From NCBI RefSeq assembly GCF_014701095.1, contig NZ_AP023439.1, positions 7,180,001 through 7,244,000 on the forward strand: a stretch of DNA of 64,000 nucleotides, in the 5' to 3' direction. Under the pieces are notes generated by a model. The model was not told where the DNA came from, searched no databases, and was given only the letters and a program-made list of their open reading frames with translations. Of the stretch, positions 44,588 through 55,147 are shown in pieces. The stretch is from Streptomyces tuirus (GTDB lineage Bacteria; Actinomycetota; Actinomycetes; Streptomycetales; Streptomycetaceae). Numbering within the stretch: position 1 is the first letter of the stretch; each line of letters begins with the position of its first letter. A program made the position numbers and the translations under genes.

Positions 44588-44980
44588 TCAGACGCTCGGC
44601 TCCTGGGGGAGGTCCGGCCCCGCGTCGACACGGGCCAGGGCCTCGTCGACGCTCTCCGATATCGGCACCGTGATGCTCACGCCGGTCAGATCGAGGATGC
44701 GCCGCACGGCCGGCGTCGGGCTGATGACGTGCACGCTGCCCTCGGTCTTGCGGGTCTCCTGGTACACCCGGAGAACGATGTTCATCCCGGACGAGTCCAT
44801 GAAGGGCACGGACGAGAGGTCGATGAGGAAATGCCGTCGGCCGTGGTGGAGTTGGTTGGCCAGATGGGCCTGGAACTCGGTCGCGGTGTCGACGTCCAGG
44901 TAGCCGTCGACCGTGATCAGGGCCACGTCCTCACGGGGCAGTTCGACTTCCACGGACAGCGGGTTCTGGGCGAGGGGCAC
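44588..44980 (-). CDS. RsbV/BldG-type anti-anti-sigma factor (STAS)
   Basis: 130 residues. The STAS domain carries the phosphorylatable serine in IDLSSVPFMDSSGMNIVL. In this pathway a dephosphorylated antagonist binds the anti-sigma kinase and frees the sigma factor. The GTG at 44980 follows GGAGG five bases upstream; a TTG at 44995 is less likely. It is separated by 264 bp from the stressosome operon but shares its direction. A SigB-like promoter lies upstream at 45131-45155. Confidence 0.88.
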   Translation of the reverse strand: MPLAQNPLSVEVELPREDVALITVDGYLDVDTATEFQAHLANQLHHGRRHFLIDLSSVPFMDSSGMNIVLRVYQETRKTEGSVHVISPTPAVRRILDLTGVSITVPISESVDEALARVDAGPDLPQEPSV

Positions 44981-45130
44981 GGATACCTCCAACAAGTGCT
45001 ACGGCCTGGGCTGGTCACCTCTGGGGATGACCGCGGTGCGAGGGGATCCCGGTCGTTCTCCGGACTCGAGTGCCGATTCTCATGCGTCTCCCTTCACTGA
45101 CGGGCTTCGGATGTCACCGCGCACCCGCGA

Positions 45131-45155
45131 TTACCCCGGAAACCACCCTCCATGC
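45131..45155 (-). promoter_or_regulatory. SigB-like promoter of the RsbV-like gene
   Basis: On the minus strand, GCAT (45155-45152) is followed after 15 bases by GGGTAA (45136-45131). This fits the Streptomyces SigB-type pattern GNNT-N14-16-GGGTAY except for the last base. Confidence 0.55.
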
Positions 45156-45222
45156 ACCGCCCTCCGAAACATCGTCGGGACCGGCCCCGCGGAAGCCGCC
45201 CGCGGTCGCAGGTGTGTGCGCC

Positions 45223-45247
45223 GAATGCGCTTGCGGCAGCAGGGTAA
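45223..45247 (+). promoter_or_regulatory. SigB-like promoter of the PRC-barrel gene
   Basis: GAAT (45223-45226), 15 bases, then GGGTAA (45242-45247), about 82 bp before the GTG start. It mirrors the promoter of the divergent RsbV-like gene, with the same spacing and same -10. Confidence 0.6.
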
Positions 45248-45328
45248 TTGCTGCTGTGGAACGGGCCGGGCGCGAGGCGTCCGGCGGAACGATCGCGATC
45301 AGCGCATCGCCAGGGAGGATGGAGCAGC

Positions 45329-45700
45329 GTGGCCATCGACAGAATCTGGTCGTACGGGCCGGACAGCGGTCACACCGAGGGGCAGGACCTGACCGGGTAC
45401 GCCGTCGCCGCGACCGACGGCACGATCGGGCACGTGGACCGGGAGGCCGCCCCGCACGGCATGCGGCATCTGGTCGTCGACACCGGCGTCTGGGTGTTCG
45501 GCCGCAGCGTCCTGATACCGGCCGGAGTGGTCACCGGCATCGACCCACAGGGGAGGAAGGTCACACTGGCCTGCAGCAGAGCGGACGCGAAGGCGGCGCC
45601 CCGCTTCCAGACCGACAGCGAGACGAGGGACCAGGAGTACCTGCGGGCGGTGGGGGACTACTACGACCGGCTGCCGCCGTACGAGACGGCCTCGGTCTGA
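45329..45700 (+). CDS. PRC-barrel domain protein
   Basis: 123 residues. A PRC-barrel is recognised by LTGYAVAATDGTIGHVDREAA and MRHLVVDTGVWVFGRSVLIPAGVV. PRC-barrel proteins occur in RNA processing and stress functions; many actinobacterial single-domain copies are stress-induced. The GTG at 45329 has GGAG upstream. A SigB-like promoter precedes it. Confidence 0.85.
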   Translation: MAIDRIWSYGPDSGHTEGQDLTGYAVAATDGTIGHVDREAAPHGMRHLVVDTGVWVFGRSVLIPAGVVTGIDPQGRKVTLACSRADAKAAPRFQTDSETRDQEYLRAVGDYYDRLPPYETASV

Positions 45701-45704
45701 GCCG

Positions 45705-45729
45705 GTCACGGGCGCACAGCGCCCGTGAC
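45705..45729. terminator. Bidirectional hairpin between convergent genes
   Basis: GTCACGGGCGC (45705-45715), loop ACA, GCGCCCGTGAC (45719-45729): an 11-bp perfect stem in the 55-bp gap between the PRC-barrel and RsbW-like gene stops. It could terminate both. Confidence 0.75.
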
Positions 45730-45755
45730 GCTCCCGGCTCGTCAGGGTGCGAAGC

Positions 45756-46190
45756 TCACCAGGGCAAGAAGACGTGCACGTCCTTGCCGCGGTCGTCGGC
45801 CACCACGCTCACCTGGTCGCACAGCGTGTGGATCAGGTGCCAGCCGATGCCCCCGCCGCCGCTGCGCGGATCGAAGGGGCGGGGGGCGGGCTCCGTGCTG
45901 CTGGTGTCGTGCAGGACCACATGCACCCCGTCGAAGGTCCGGCGCATCCGCAGCGCGAACGGACCCGGGGCGTACTGGACCGCGTTGGCGGCCAGTTCCG
46001 TCACCACCAGCAGGATGTCGTCCCAGTACTCGGGGGCAGAGGGCGGGGCGGAGCGTGCCAGGTCACGCAAGAACTCCTCCGCGGCCAGCCGCGCACCTGT
46101 CACGTCGTGCGGCTCGCCCACGAAGCTGTTCGTGCGGCTCGGGATCTCCTCGGAGGTCAGGGCGTCGTCCCCACGCGGCTCGGTTGACAT
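45756..46190 (-). CDS. RsbW-like ATP-binding protein
   Basis: 144 residues, GHKL ATPase fold: LLVVTELAANAVQYAPGPF (N-box), VLHDTSSTEP (degenerate G1) and GGGGIGWHLIHTLCDQ (G2). It is probably an anti-sigma factor or kinase acting on an STAS protein, like the product at 31843-32271. AAAGG precedes the ATG at 46190. Confidence 0.82.
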   Translation of the reverse strand: MSTEPRGDDALTSEEIPSRTNSFVGEPHDVTGARLAAEEFLRDLARSAPPSAPEYWDDILLVVTELAANAVQYAPGPFALRMRRTFDGVHVVLHDTSSTEPAPRPFDPRSGGGGIGWHLIHTLCDQVSVVADDRGKDVHVFLPW

Positions 46191-46307
46191 ATCGCCTTTC
46201 CGGCCCGGGCGTCAGCGAGGGCTGTCGTCAGGGCTGTCGTCCTTTCTCTTGCGTCGCCACTGTTGCGTGTTCCCGAGTGGGCGTGGCCTACGCGTCAGTC
46301 CGCGGGC

Positions 46308-48206
46308 TCACCGGAACACGTTGTCCGAATCGTCCCAGCTCGAAGGTTGGTCCGGGGCGCCCGGCCGCCCCGGACGCCTGCGTGACTGGTACATCGCGTC
46401 GATCTCGGAAGCGTAGTGCCGCACGATCTCGTCCCGGCGCAGCTTCATCGACGGCGTGAGCAGCCCGTTGGTCACGTCGAACGCTTCCGGCAGCACCCGG
46501 AAGACCCGGATCGACTCCGACGGCGACACGACGCTGTTGGCCGCGGCCACGGCCCGGGCGACCTCCTCCCGCAGCGCGTTCTCCTCCCGGGCCTCCCGCA
46601 TCTCGCCCTGCAGCGCCAGCCCGGCCCGCCAGTGCGCCAGGAACTCCGGGTCCAGCGTGATCAGGGCGCCGACACAGGGCCGGTTGTCCCCCACGACGAC
46701 GGCCTGGTGGATGAGCGGGTGCATCCGCAGCCGTTGCTCCAGCGCCAGCGGGGCGACGCTCTTGCCGCTGCTGGTGATGATGATGTCCTTCTTGCGGCCG
46801 GTGATGGTCAGATAGCCGTCCGCGTCCAGCCGCCCGAGGTCCCCGGTGGCGAGCCATCCGCCGCGCAGCGCGGCCCGGGTGGCGGCCTGGTCGCCCACAT
46901 ACCCCTGGAACACCGACGGGCCGCGCACCAGGATCTCCCCGTCCTCGGCCACCTGGATCTGCATGCCCGGCAGGGCCTGCCCGACCGTCCCCGACTTCTC
47001 CCGGCCGAGCGGCTGCATCGTCACCCCGCCGGCGGTCTCCGTCAGGCCGTACCCGTCATGCACATAGATGCCGATGCCCTCGTAGAAGAGGGTCAGGTCG
47101 CGGCTGAGGGAGGAGCCGCCGGACGTCGCGCGCTGCACCCGCCCGCCCAGCGCCGCCCGCAGCCGGCGGTACACCGTGCGTTCGTACAGAGCGTGCTGGA
47201 TCCGCAGGTCGAAGCCGGGCCCGCGGCCGCGGCCCAGCCGCTGGCGTTCCAGGGCGGCCGCGAAGTCCCGGGCCGTCTCCGCGGCCCGCTCGAACAGTCC
47301 GCCGTGGCCCCCCTGCTGCGCCGTGCGCAGGAAGTTCTTGTAGATCTTCTCGAGGACCGACGGCACCGCGTAGAGGTACGTCGGCCGGAAGGTGCGCAGC
47401 GCCGACGCCAGCGCCTCCCCGCTCAGATCGCCCTGGTGTCCCATCAGCAGCCCGCCGCGCACGCACAGCCCCTGGATCATCAGCCCGTACACATGCGAGA
47501 AGGGCAGGAACGCGAGGACGGAGCCCTGCTCCCCGCGTGGCGCCGCCGTGTGCCCCCAGCCCGCCAGCAGCGTGTCGCAGGGGCCGGCCAGGTTGCGGTG
47601 GCTGAGGGCGCAGCCCATGGCGTGCCCGGAGGTGCCCGAGGTGTAGGCGATGACGGCCGTGGAGTCCGGCAGCACGATGCGCCGCATCGAGTCGACCGTG
47701 GCGATGGGGATGAACTCCCCGCGGGTCGCCAGCTCCTCCAGGGCGCCGGCGTCCAGCTGCCAGACGTGCCGCAGCAGCGGCAAGGACGCGCACACCGAGC
47801 CGACCGTCATGACGCCCTGTTCGTCCTCGACGACCACGGCCACGCAGCCGGCGTCCCGCAGGATCCACTCCACCTGGTCGCGTGAGGACGTCGGGTAGAC
47901 CGGGACCACCTCGGCGCCCACGGCCCACAGCGCGTAGCACAGGATCGTCCACTCGAACCGGGTGCGCGCCATGATCGCCACGCGGTGGCCCGGAGCGATC
48001 CCGGAGGCGATCAGCCCCTTGGCCACGTCCACCACCTGGTCGCGCAGCTCGATCGCCGTCACCTCCTCCCAGGTCGTGGCGACGGGGTCGGCCCGGCGGG
48101 CGAGCATCGGCCGGGCCGGCTCGCGGTCCGCCGTCTCGAAGACGCTGTCGGCGAGCCCGCCGGTCAGGGGCGCCACGGCCGGGGGAGCGAGGGCGAGGTC
48201 GCGCAT
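46308..48206 (-). CDS. AMP-forming long-chain fatty-acid-CoA ligase-like protein
   Basis: 632 residues, ANL superfamily. The N-terminal domain carries VIAYTSGTSGHAMGCALSH at the phosphate-binding loop, then VHDGYGLTETAGGVTM and GGWLATGDLGRLDADGYLTI, GRKKDIIITSSGKSVAPLALE, and LLTPSMKLRRDEIV with the A10-type Lys. It probably activates fatty acids as acyl-AMP/acyl-CoA. The loop has AMG where most members have PKG, so the conserved Lys is missing there. The ATG at 48206 follows AGGAG; a start at 48257 lacks support. Confidence 0.87.
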   Translation of the reverse strand: MRDLALAPPAVAPLTGGLADSVFETADREPARPMLARRADPVATTWEEVTAIELRDQVVDVAKGLIASGIAPGHRVAIMARTRFEWTILCYALWAVGAEVVPVYPTSSRDQVEWILRDAGCVAVVVEDEQGVMTVGSVCASLPLLRHVWQLDAGALEELATRGEFIPIATVDSMRRIVLPDSTAVIAYTSGTSGHAMGCALSHRNLAGPCDTLLAGWGHTAAPRGEQGSVLAFLPFSHVYGLMIQGLCVRGGLLMGHQGDLSGEALASALRTFRPTYLYAVPSVLEKIYKNFLRTAQQGGHGGLFERAAETARDFAAALERQRLGRGRGPGFDLRIQHALYERTVYRRLRAALGGRVQRATSGGSSLSRDLTLFYEGIGIYVHDGYGLTETAGGVTMQPLGREKSGTVGQALPGMQIQVAEDGEILVRGPSVFQGYVGDQAATRAALRGGWLATGDLGRLDADGYLTITGRKKDIIITSSGKSVAPLALEQRLRMHPLIHQAVVVGDNRPCVGALITLDPEFLAHWRAGLALQGEMREAREENALREEVARAVAAANSVVSPSESIRVFRVLPEAFDVTNGLLTPSMKLRRDEIVRHYASEIDAMYQSRRRPGRPGAPDQPSSWDDSDNVFR

Positions 48207-48227
48207 GCACTGCTCCTGACGTGTACG

Positions 48228-48251
48228 GGGTGTGACATTGCCGACGGGTAC
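48228..48251 (+). promoter_or_regulatory. SigB-like promoter of the DUF6480 gene
   Basis: GGGT (48228-48231), 14 bases, then GGGTAC (48246-48251), a full match to GNNT-N14-16-GGGTAY. The -10 ends 106 bp before the DUF6480 start. Confidence 0.5.
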
Positions 48252-48357
48252 CGTCATCGGCGGTGCTCGAATGTAGTCGAGTCAGGACCCTTCGGGGTCG
48301 GAAAATACGGAAGTGGACCCGCTGATGATCCCGGCGTGATCGGGGGACCCGGACGAC

Positions 48358-48591
48358 ATGACTCACATCAGCCCCGATCCCGAACCAGAACGCACCCCCG
48401 GTCTGGAGCCCGGCGGCGGTGTGCCGCCGGGCGAGACACCGCCCGCGGAGAGCAGCATGCCGGAAACGCTGCCCCGGGAGACCCACAATCCGACCAAGGG
48501 CTGGGCCAAGGCCCCGCTGGCCGTGATCATCGTCATCACGGTGCTGATCGCGGCGTTCTTCCTGGCCTACGCCCTCGTCCTGATCCTTTGA
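48358..48591 (+). CDS. DUF6480 small membrane protein
   Basis: 77 residues. The N-terminal half is Pro/Glu-rich (PDPEPERTPGLEPGGGVPPG), followed by one transmembrane helix (LAVIIVITVLIAAFFLAYALV). The family is Streptomyces-specific and uncharacterised. A SigB-like promoter upstream suggests stress control. Confidence 0.82.
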   Translation: MTHISPDPEPERTPGLEPGGGVPPGETPPAESSMPETLPRETHNPTKGWAKAPLAVIIVITVLIAAFFLAYALVLIL

Positions 48592-48618
48592 ACCCCCGGC
48601 CCGAGCAGGGCGGAACGC

Positions 48619-49707
48619 TTACGTCTGCGTCCGGCGGACGCACTCGGTGACGACGTCCCGCAGACTCCCCGTGCGCTCCATCAGCGCGCGCTGCACCTGG
48701 GCGCCGTTGCCCTCCCGCAGCAGTTCCTCGCAGGCCGCGCCGGCCGGCTTAAGGTCGCCCGTACTGTCGAGGGCCTCCCCGACATGGTCCAGCAGGGCAC
48801 GCACGACGGCCTCGGCGGGCATCCGCCGCATGGTCTCGGGGTGCAGCAGCTCGCCCGAGAGGCCGGACCGGGCGGCCTGCCAGTCGGCCAGCCGCAACAG
48901 GCTGACGCTGTGGCCGAGCGGCTCGCGCCCGGCCCGCCACTCGCGCGCGGCCGTCTCCACCAGCCCGCGGACGAGCGTGGCGATCAGCACGGCCGTGCCG
49001 GAGTGCAGACAGACGTCCGAGACCCGGAGCTCCACGGTCGGGTACTGCCGAGACAGCCGGGCGTCGAAGTAGATCATCCCGTCGTCGAGGATCGCCCCGG
49101 TGGCCACCATGTCCGCGATCAGCCGGTGGTACCGCTCGGCCGAGCCGAAGATCTCGGTCGGGCCGGCCGACGGCCAGCGCAGCCACACCCGGCTGCGGTA
49201 GCTGCTGTACCCGGTGTCCTCGCCCTGCCAGAACGGCGAGTTCGCGCTGAGCGCCCGCAGCACCGGAAGCCACGGCCGCAACCGGTCGACGACGGCGACG
49301 CCCTCCTCGTCGGACTCCACCGACACGTGCACATGACAGCCCATGACGAGCTGCTCCCGGGTGGCGATGCCGTACTGCTCCGCCATCCACCGGTAGCGCC
49401 GGTTCACGCTGACAGCGGGGCTGACGGGCAGCGGTGAGGTGGCGAGCGCCGCCACGGTGCAGCCGATCTCCTCCGCGTGCCGGGCGGCCTCCTTGCGGCA
49501 CCGGACGATCTCCGCGCGCAGGCTCTCCATGGACGACTGCGGATGGGTGGCGAACTCCAGCATCTGCTCGTGGAGTTCCTTCTCGAAGACGTCCTGATCC
49601 GCGTCGACCTTCTCCGCCCGGGCGAGCACCGCTGCGGACAGCGCCCGCGGTTCCCCGGTCTCCGGATCGACCAGGAGGAGTTCCTCCTCCACTCCCACGG
49701 TGCGCAC
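48619..49707 (-). CDS. YbdK-type carboxylate-amine ligase (glutamate-cysteine ligase family 2)
   Basis: 362 residues. The family starts TVGVEEELLLVDPETGEPR and carries CHVHVSVESDEEGVAV and YPTVELRVSDVCLHS. YbdK has weak glutamate-cysteine ligase activity in E. coli; actinobacteria lack glutathione, so the substrates here are unknown. The GTG at 49707 (VRTVGVEEE) has AGAAGG upstream at a long spacing, and an alternative start lies at 49746. The glgB terminator hairpin lies just upstream. Confidence 0.85.
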   Translation of the reverse strand: MRTVGVEEELLLVDPETGEPRALSAAVLARAEKVDADQDVFEKELHEQMLEFATHPQSSMESLRAEIVRCRKEAARHAEEIGCTVAALATSPLPVSPAVSVNRRYRWMAEQYGIATREQLVMGCHVHVSVESDEEGVAVVDRLRPWLPVLRALSANSPFWQGEDTGYSSYRSRVWLRWPSAGPTEIFGSAERYHRLIADMVATGAILDDGMIYFDARLSRQYPTVELRVSDVCLHSGTAVLIATLVRGLVETAAREWRAGREPLGHSVSLLRLADWQAARSGLSGELLHPETMRRMPAEAVVRALLDHVGEALDSTGDLKPAGAACEELLREGNGAQVQRALMERTGSLRDVVTECVRRTQT

Positions 49708-49739
49708 TTGATGCCCGCCCTTCTGTGCCCTGCCGCGCC

Positions 49740-49765
49740 GTACCACCGGGTGTTCCCGGTGGTAC
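49740..49765 (-). terminator. Hairpin after glgB
   Basis: GTACCACCGGG (49740-49750), loop TGTT, CCCGGTGGTAC (49755-49765): an 11-bp perfect stem, 54 bp past the glgB stop. It has no U-tract. Confidence 0.7.
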
Positions 49766-49818
49766 GACCCCCAGTGCCCCTCACAGGCGGGTGGGACACC
49801 TGCCGGGGCGGCAGGACT

Positions 49819-52026
49819 TCACATCGCGAACGGCGTCAGCCACACCGTGGCGAGCGGAGGCAGCGTGAGGTGGACCCGGCCGTCCTCCGGCTTGACCGGA
49901 TCCGGGTTGGTGACGCCGCTGCCGCCGTAGCGTGTGTCGTCGGTGTTGAGGCGCTCCTCCCAGGCGACGACGTCACCCGGCACCCACAGGCCGTAGTCCT
50001 GCCGCACCACGGGGGAGAAGTTCGACACCGCCAGCAGCGGGGTGCCCTCGGCGTCGTAGCGCAGGAACGCGAGGACGTTGTCGTCGGCCGAGTCCACCGC
50101 CACCCAACGGAAGCCCTCCGGGCGGGTGTCGCACTGCCACAGCGCCGGCATCTCCCGGTAAGCGGTGTTCAGGTCGCGCACCAGATCGCGCACGCCCCGG
50201 TGGTCACCCGCCGAGTGGTAGCCGTCGTCGAGCAGCCACCACTCCGGCCCCTGCTCCACCGACCACTCGGCCCCCTGCGCGAACTCCTGCCCCATGAACA
50301 GCAACTGCTTGCCGGGGTGGCCCCACATGAACCCGAGGTAGGCACGGTGGGTGGCGCGCCGCTGCCACCAGTCGCCGGGCATCTTCGACACCAGCGCCTG
50401 CTTGCCGTGCACGACCTCGTCGTGGGAGATCGGCAGCACGTAGTTCTCGCTGTAGGCGTACACCATCGAGAACGTCATCTCGTGGTGGTGGTACTTGCGG
50501 TGCACCGGCTCGTGGGCGATGTACTCCAGCGAATCGTGCATCCACCCCATGTTCCACTTCAGCCCGAACCCGAGCCCGCCGGTGTCGGTCGGCCGGGTCA
50601 CGCCGCCCCAGGCGGTGGACTCCTCGGCGATCGTGACCACGCCCGGGGCCCGCCGGTACACGGTCGCGTTCATCTCCTGGAGGAACCCCATGGCCGCCAG
50701 GTCCTCCCGGCCGCCGTAGGCGTTGGGCTCCCACTGGCCGTCCTCGCGCGAGTAGTCCAGGTAGAGCATCGAGGCGACCGCGTCCACGCGCAGCCCGTCG
50801 ATGTGGAACTCCTCGCACCAGTACACGGCGTTCGCGACCAGGAAGTTGCGCACCTCGGTGCGGCCGAAGTCGAACTCGTACGTGCCCCAGTCCGGGTGCT
50901 CCGCGCGCCGGTCGTCACCGGGCTCGTACAGCGGCTCCCCGTCGAACCGGGCCAGTGCCCAGTCGTCCTTCGGGAAGTGCGCCGGCACCCAGTCCATGAT
51001 CACGCCGATCCCGGCCCGGTGGCAGGCGTCGACGAAGAACCGGAAGTCGTCCGGCGTGCCGAGCCGGGACGTCGGCGCGTAGAACCCCGTCACCTGGTAG
51101 CCCCACGACCCGTGGAAGGGGTGCTCGGCGACCGGCATCAGCTCCACGTGCGTGAAGCCCAGGTCCTTGACGTACGCCGGGAGTTCCTCGGCGAGCTGCC
51201 GGTAGGTCAGCCCCGGCCGCCACGACGCCAGGTGCACCTCGTACACCGAGAACGGCGCCTCGTGCACGGGCCTGTCGGCGCGGTGCGCCATCCACTCGGC
51301 GTCGCCCCACTCGTAGTGCGAGGCCGTCACGATCGACGCCGTGTTGGGCGGCTCCTCGCAGCGCCGGGCCATCGGGTCGGCCTTCAGGAAGCGGTGCCCG
51401 TACCGGGAGTGGATCTCGAACTTGTACGCGGTCCCCTCGCCGACGCCCGGCAGGAACAGCTCCCACACGCCCGAGGCGCCCAGGGACCGCATCGGGAACT
51501 GCGTGCCGTCCCAGTGGGTGAAGTCCGTGGCGACCCGCACGCCCTGCGCGTTCGGCGCCCACACCGTGAACCGGGTGCCGCTCACGCCCTCATGGGTCAT
51601 GGGCTGCGCGCCGAGCGCCGTCCACAGCTCCTCGTGCCGGCCCTCGCGGATCAGGTGCAGATCGAGCTCGCCGAGCGCGGGCAGGAAGCGGTACGGGTCG
51701 TGCGTCTCCTGCTCACCGCCCTCGTACGCCACGTGCAGCGAGTAGGCGGGGATCTCATCGAGCGGCAGGACGCCCGAGAACAGGCCGTCGCCCTCCGAGA
51801 CGAGCGCCGTGCGTCTGCCGTCGATCACCACGCTCACCGCGCGGGCGAAGGGGCGCAGCGCCCGGAACACGATCCCGCCGGGCACCGGGTGGGCACCCAG
51901 CAGCGCGTGCGGATCGTGGTGGGCGCCCGCCAGCAGCCGCCCGCGGTCCTCGGTACTCAGGGCGGGGGCGGTCGTGCTCGGGACCGGGCCGGACGGCTCC
52001 GGGATTGAGGTGTCGCGCAGGGCCAC
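49819..52026 (-). CDS. glgB: 1,4-alpha-glucan branching enzyme
   Basis: 735 residues. N-terminal carbohydrate-binding modules (HHDPHALLGAHPVPGG) precede a GH13_9 catalytic barrel with the conserved segments DWVPAHFPKD, DGLRVDAVASMLYLDYSR (nucleophile Asp), TIAEESTAWGGV (acid/base Glu) and LPISHDEVVHGK (third Asp). It introduces alpha-1,6 branches into alpha-1,4 glucan, here the polymer made by GlgE. It is the last gene of the glgE-treS-mak-glgB operon, four bases after mak. Confidence 0.95.
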   Translation of the reverse strand: MALRDTSIPEPSGPVPSTTAPALSTEDRGRLLAGAHHDPHALLGAHPVPGGIVFRALRPFARAVSVVIDGRRTALVSEGDGLFSGVLPLDEIPAYSLHVAYEGGEQETHDPYRFLPALGELDLHLIREGRHEELWTALGAQPMTHEGVSGTRFTVWAPNAQGVRVATDFTHWDGTQFPMRSLGASGVWELFLPGVGEGTAYKFEIHSRYGHRFLKADPMARRCEEPPNTASIVTASHYEWGDAEWMAHRADRPVHEAPFSVYEVHLASWRPGLTYRQLAEELPAYVKDLGFTHVELMPVAEHPFHGSWGYQVTGFYAPTSRLGTPDDFRFFVDACHRAGIGVIMDWVPAHFPKDDWALARFDGEPLYEPGDDRRAEHPDWGTYEFDFGRTEVRNFLVANAVYWCEEFHIDGLRVDAVASMLYLDYSREDGQWEPNAYGGREDLAAMGFLQEMNATVYRRAPGVVTIAEESTAWGGVTRPTDTGGLGFGLKWNMGWMHDSLEYIAHEPVHRKYHHHEMTFSMVYAYSENYVLPISHDEVVHGKQALVSKMPGDWWQRRATHRAYLGFMWGHPGKQLLFMGQEFAQGAEWSVEQGPEWWLLDDGYHSAGDHRGVRDLVRDLNTAYREMPALWQCDTRPEGFRWVAVDSADDNVLAFLRYDAEGTPLLAVSNFSPVVRQDYGLWVPGDVVAWEERLNTDDTRYGGSGVTNPDPVKPEDGRVHLTLPPLATVWLTPFAM

Positions 52027-52029
52027 GGC

Positions 52030-53400
52030 TCAGTCTCCTCTCACGGCGAGGCGCTCGATCGCCGCCATCGGTACAGGCAGCCAGTCGGGGCGGTGCCGTG
52101 CCTCGTACAGCACCTCGTACACGGCCCGGTCCGTCTCATAGGCGCGGAGCAGGCCGTGCTTCTTGCGTGGGTCCCATCCGGCGCGGGCCGCGTAGCCCGC
52201 GCAGTAGGCCTCGCGACAGCGGCGGGCCCACTCCGGGCGCCAGGGGCGGCGCTGCCGGGCGGCGTAGTCGAAGGAACGCAGCATCCCGGCGATGTCCCGC
52301 ACGGGGGAGTGGGCGCTGCGCCGTTCGGAGAGCGGCCGGGACGGCTCGCCCTCGAAGTCGATGACGAACCACTCGCGCCCCGCCCGCAGCACCTGACCCA
52401 GGTGCAGATCACCGTGGATGCGCTGGGCGGGCGGCCCGGGGTCGCAGCTGGTGAGCGCCGCGAACGCGGTCCGCAGCCCCGGCACGAACGGCTGGAGCGC
52501 GGGCACGCAGTGCGCGGCGGCGTCCAGCCGCTCGGTCATCGCGGCCGCCGTCTGCCCGTTCTCCCCGGGCCCGCCGACGGGGAACGCCGACGCCAGCGCG
52601 AGGTGCACCTCCGCCGTGGCCGCGCCCAGCGCCCGGGCCTGGACCGTGAAGTCGTCCCCGGCGGCCAGCGCGTTCAGCCCCAGCGCCCAGCCGTCGGAGG
52701 CGTCCCGCAGATACGGCTGGAGCACGCCGAGGGTGGCCTTGAACGGATGGTTCGTCTGGAACCAGGCCACGGGCGCGGGCACGCGGTGACAGCCCTGGCG
52801 GGCCAGCGCGCCCGGCACCTCCAGGTCCGGGTTGACGCCCGGCTGGATGCGCCGGAAGACCTTCAGGATGTACTCGTCGCCGTAGACCAGCGAGGAGTTG
52901 GACTGCTCTGCGTCCAGCAGCCGCGGCACCAGTCCGGCGGGCACCCGCTGGTCCGGGTCGCAGTCGAAGCGCAGGGGGCCCGCGGTGCCCGGTTGCCGCA
53001 GCCGCTCCAGCAGCAGCTGGGCCGACCGGGGGTCGTGCAGCGCGTCGTAGACGGTCAGGCCGGCCAGGGACCCGTCCTGCACCCGCCCGATCAGCGCCCG
53101 CCCGAGCCGCGGCGAGGGGTGCTCGCGCACGCCGAGCAGCAGCTGGTAGCAGTCACCGGCCGGGGGAGCACCGCCGGGCGAGGGGACGCCCGTGTGGCCG
53201 GCATGACCGGCGTGGACCAGCAGATGCAGACAGCCCGGGAAGAGCTCGGTCATCGACAGCAGGCCGAGCTCGGTGACCGGCCGGTCCTTGCCCGCGAACC
53301 AGCGCTGCCGGGGCAGCCAGTCGCGGAGCAGCGCGCCGAGCGACTCCATGGGCTCGGCCAGACGCGGGAGGTCCGGGCGCAGGGATGCGGTCTTCGGCAT
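52030..53400 (-). CDS. mak: Maltokinase
   Basis: 456 residues, the Pep2/Mak type with an aminoglycoside-phosphotransferase-like C-terminal lobe. LRDWLPRQRWFAGKDRPV is at the N-terminus, RIHGDLHLGQVLRAGREW is the catalytic loop and FVIDFEGEPSRPLSERR is the metal-binding segment. It phosphorylates maltose with ATP to maltose 1-phosphate, the donor for GlgE. The ATG at 53400 has AGGAGG seven bases upstream; the in-frame GTG at 53406 sits right against the ribosome site. Confidence 0.93.
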   Translation of the reverse strand: MPKTASLRPDLPRLAEPMESLGALLRDWLPRQRWFAGKDRPVTELGLLSMTELFPGCLHLLVHAGHAGHTGVPSPGGAPPAGDCYQLLLGVREHPSPRLGRALIGRVQDGSLAGLTVYDALHDPRSAQLLLERLRQPGTAGPLRFDCDPDQRVPAGLVPRLLDAEQSNSSLVYGDEYILKVFRRIQPGVNPDLEVPGALARQGCHRVPAPVAWFQTNHPFKATLGVLQPYLRDASDGWALGLNALAAGDDFTVQARALGAATAEVHLALASAFPVGGPGENGQTAAAMTERLDAAAHCVPALQPFVPGLRTAFAALTSCDPGPPAQRIHGDLHLGQVLRAGREWFVIDFEGEPSRPLSERRSAHSPVRDIAGMLRSFDYAARQRRPWRPEWARRCREAYCAGYAARAGWDPRKKHGLLRAYETDRAVYEVLYEARHRPDWLPVPMAAIERLAVRGD

Positions 53401-53428
53401 GGTCACGCCTCCTTGTCTCGGCGCAGGC

Positions 53429-55143
<1,715 letters not shown>

Positions 55144-55147
<4 letters not shown>

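Larger units (their letters stand above)
44981..45328. other. 348-bp divergent control region of the RsbV-like and PRC-barrel genes
   Basis: The region holds two back-to-back SigB-like promoters (given separately). The distances are about 150 bp from the minus-strand -10 to the RsbV-like start and about 80 bp from the plus-strand -10 to the PRC-barrel start. No small gene is evident in the remainder. Confidence 0.6.
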
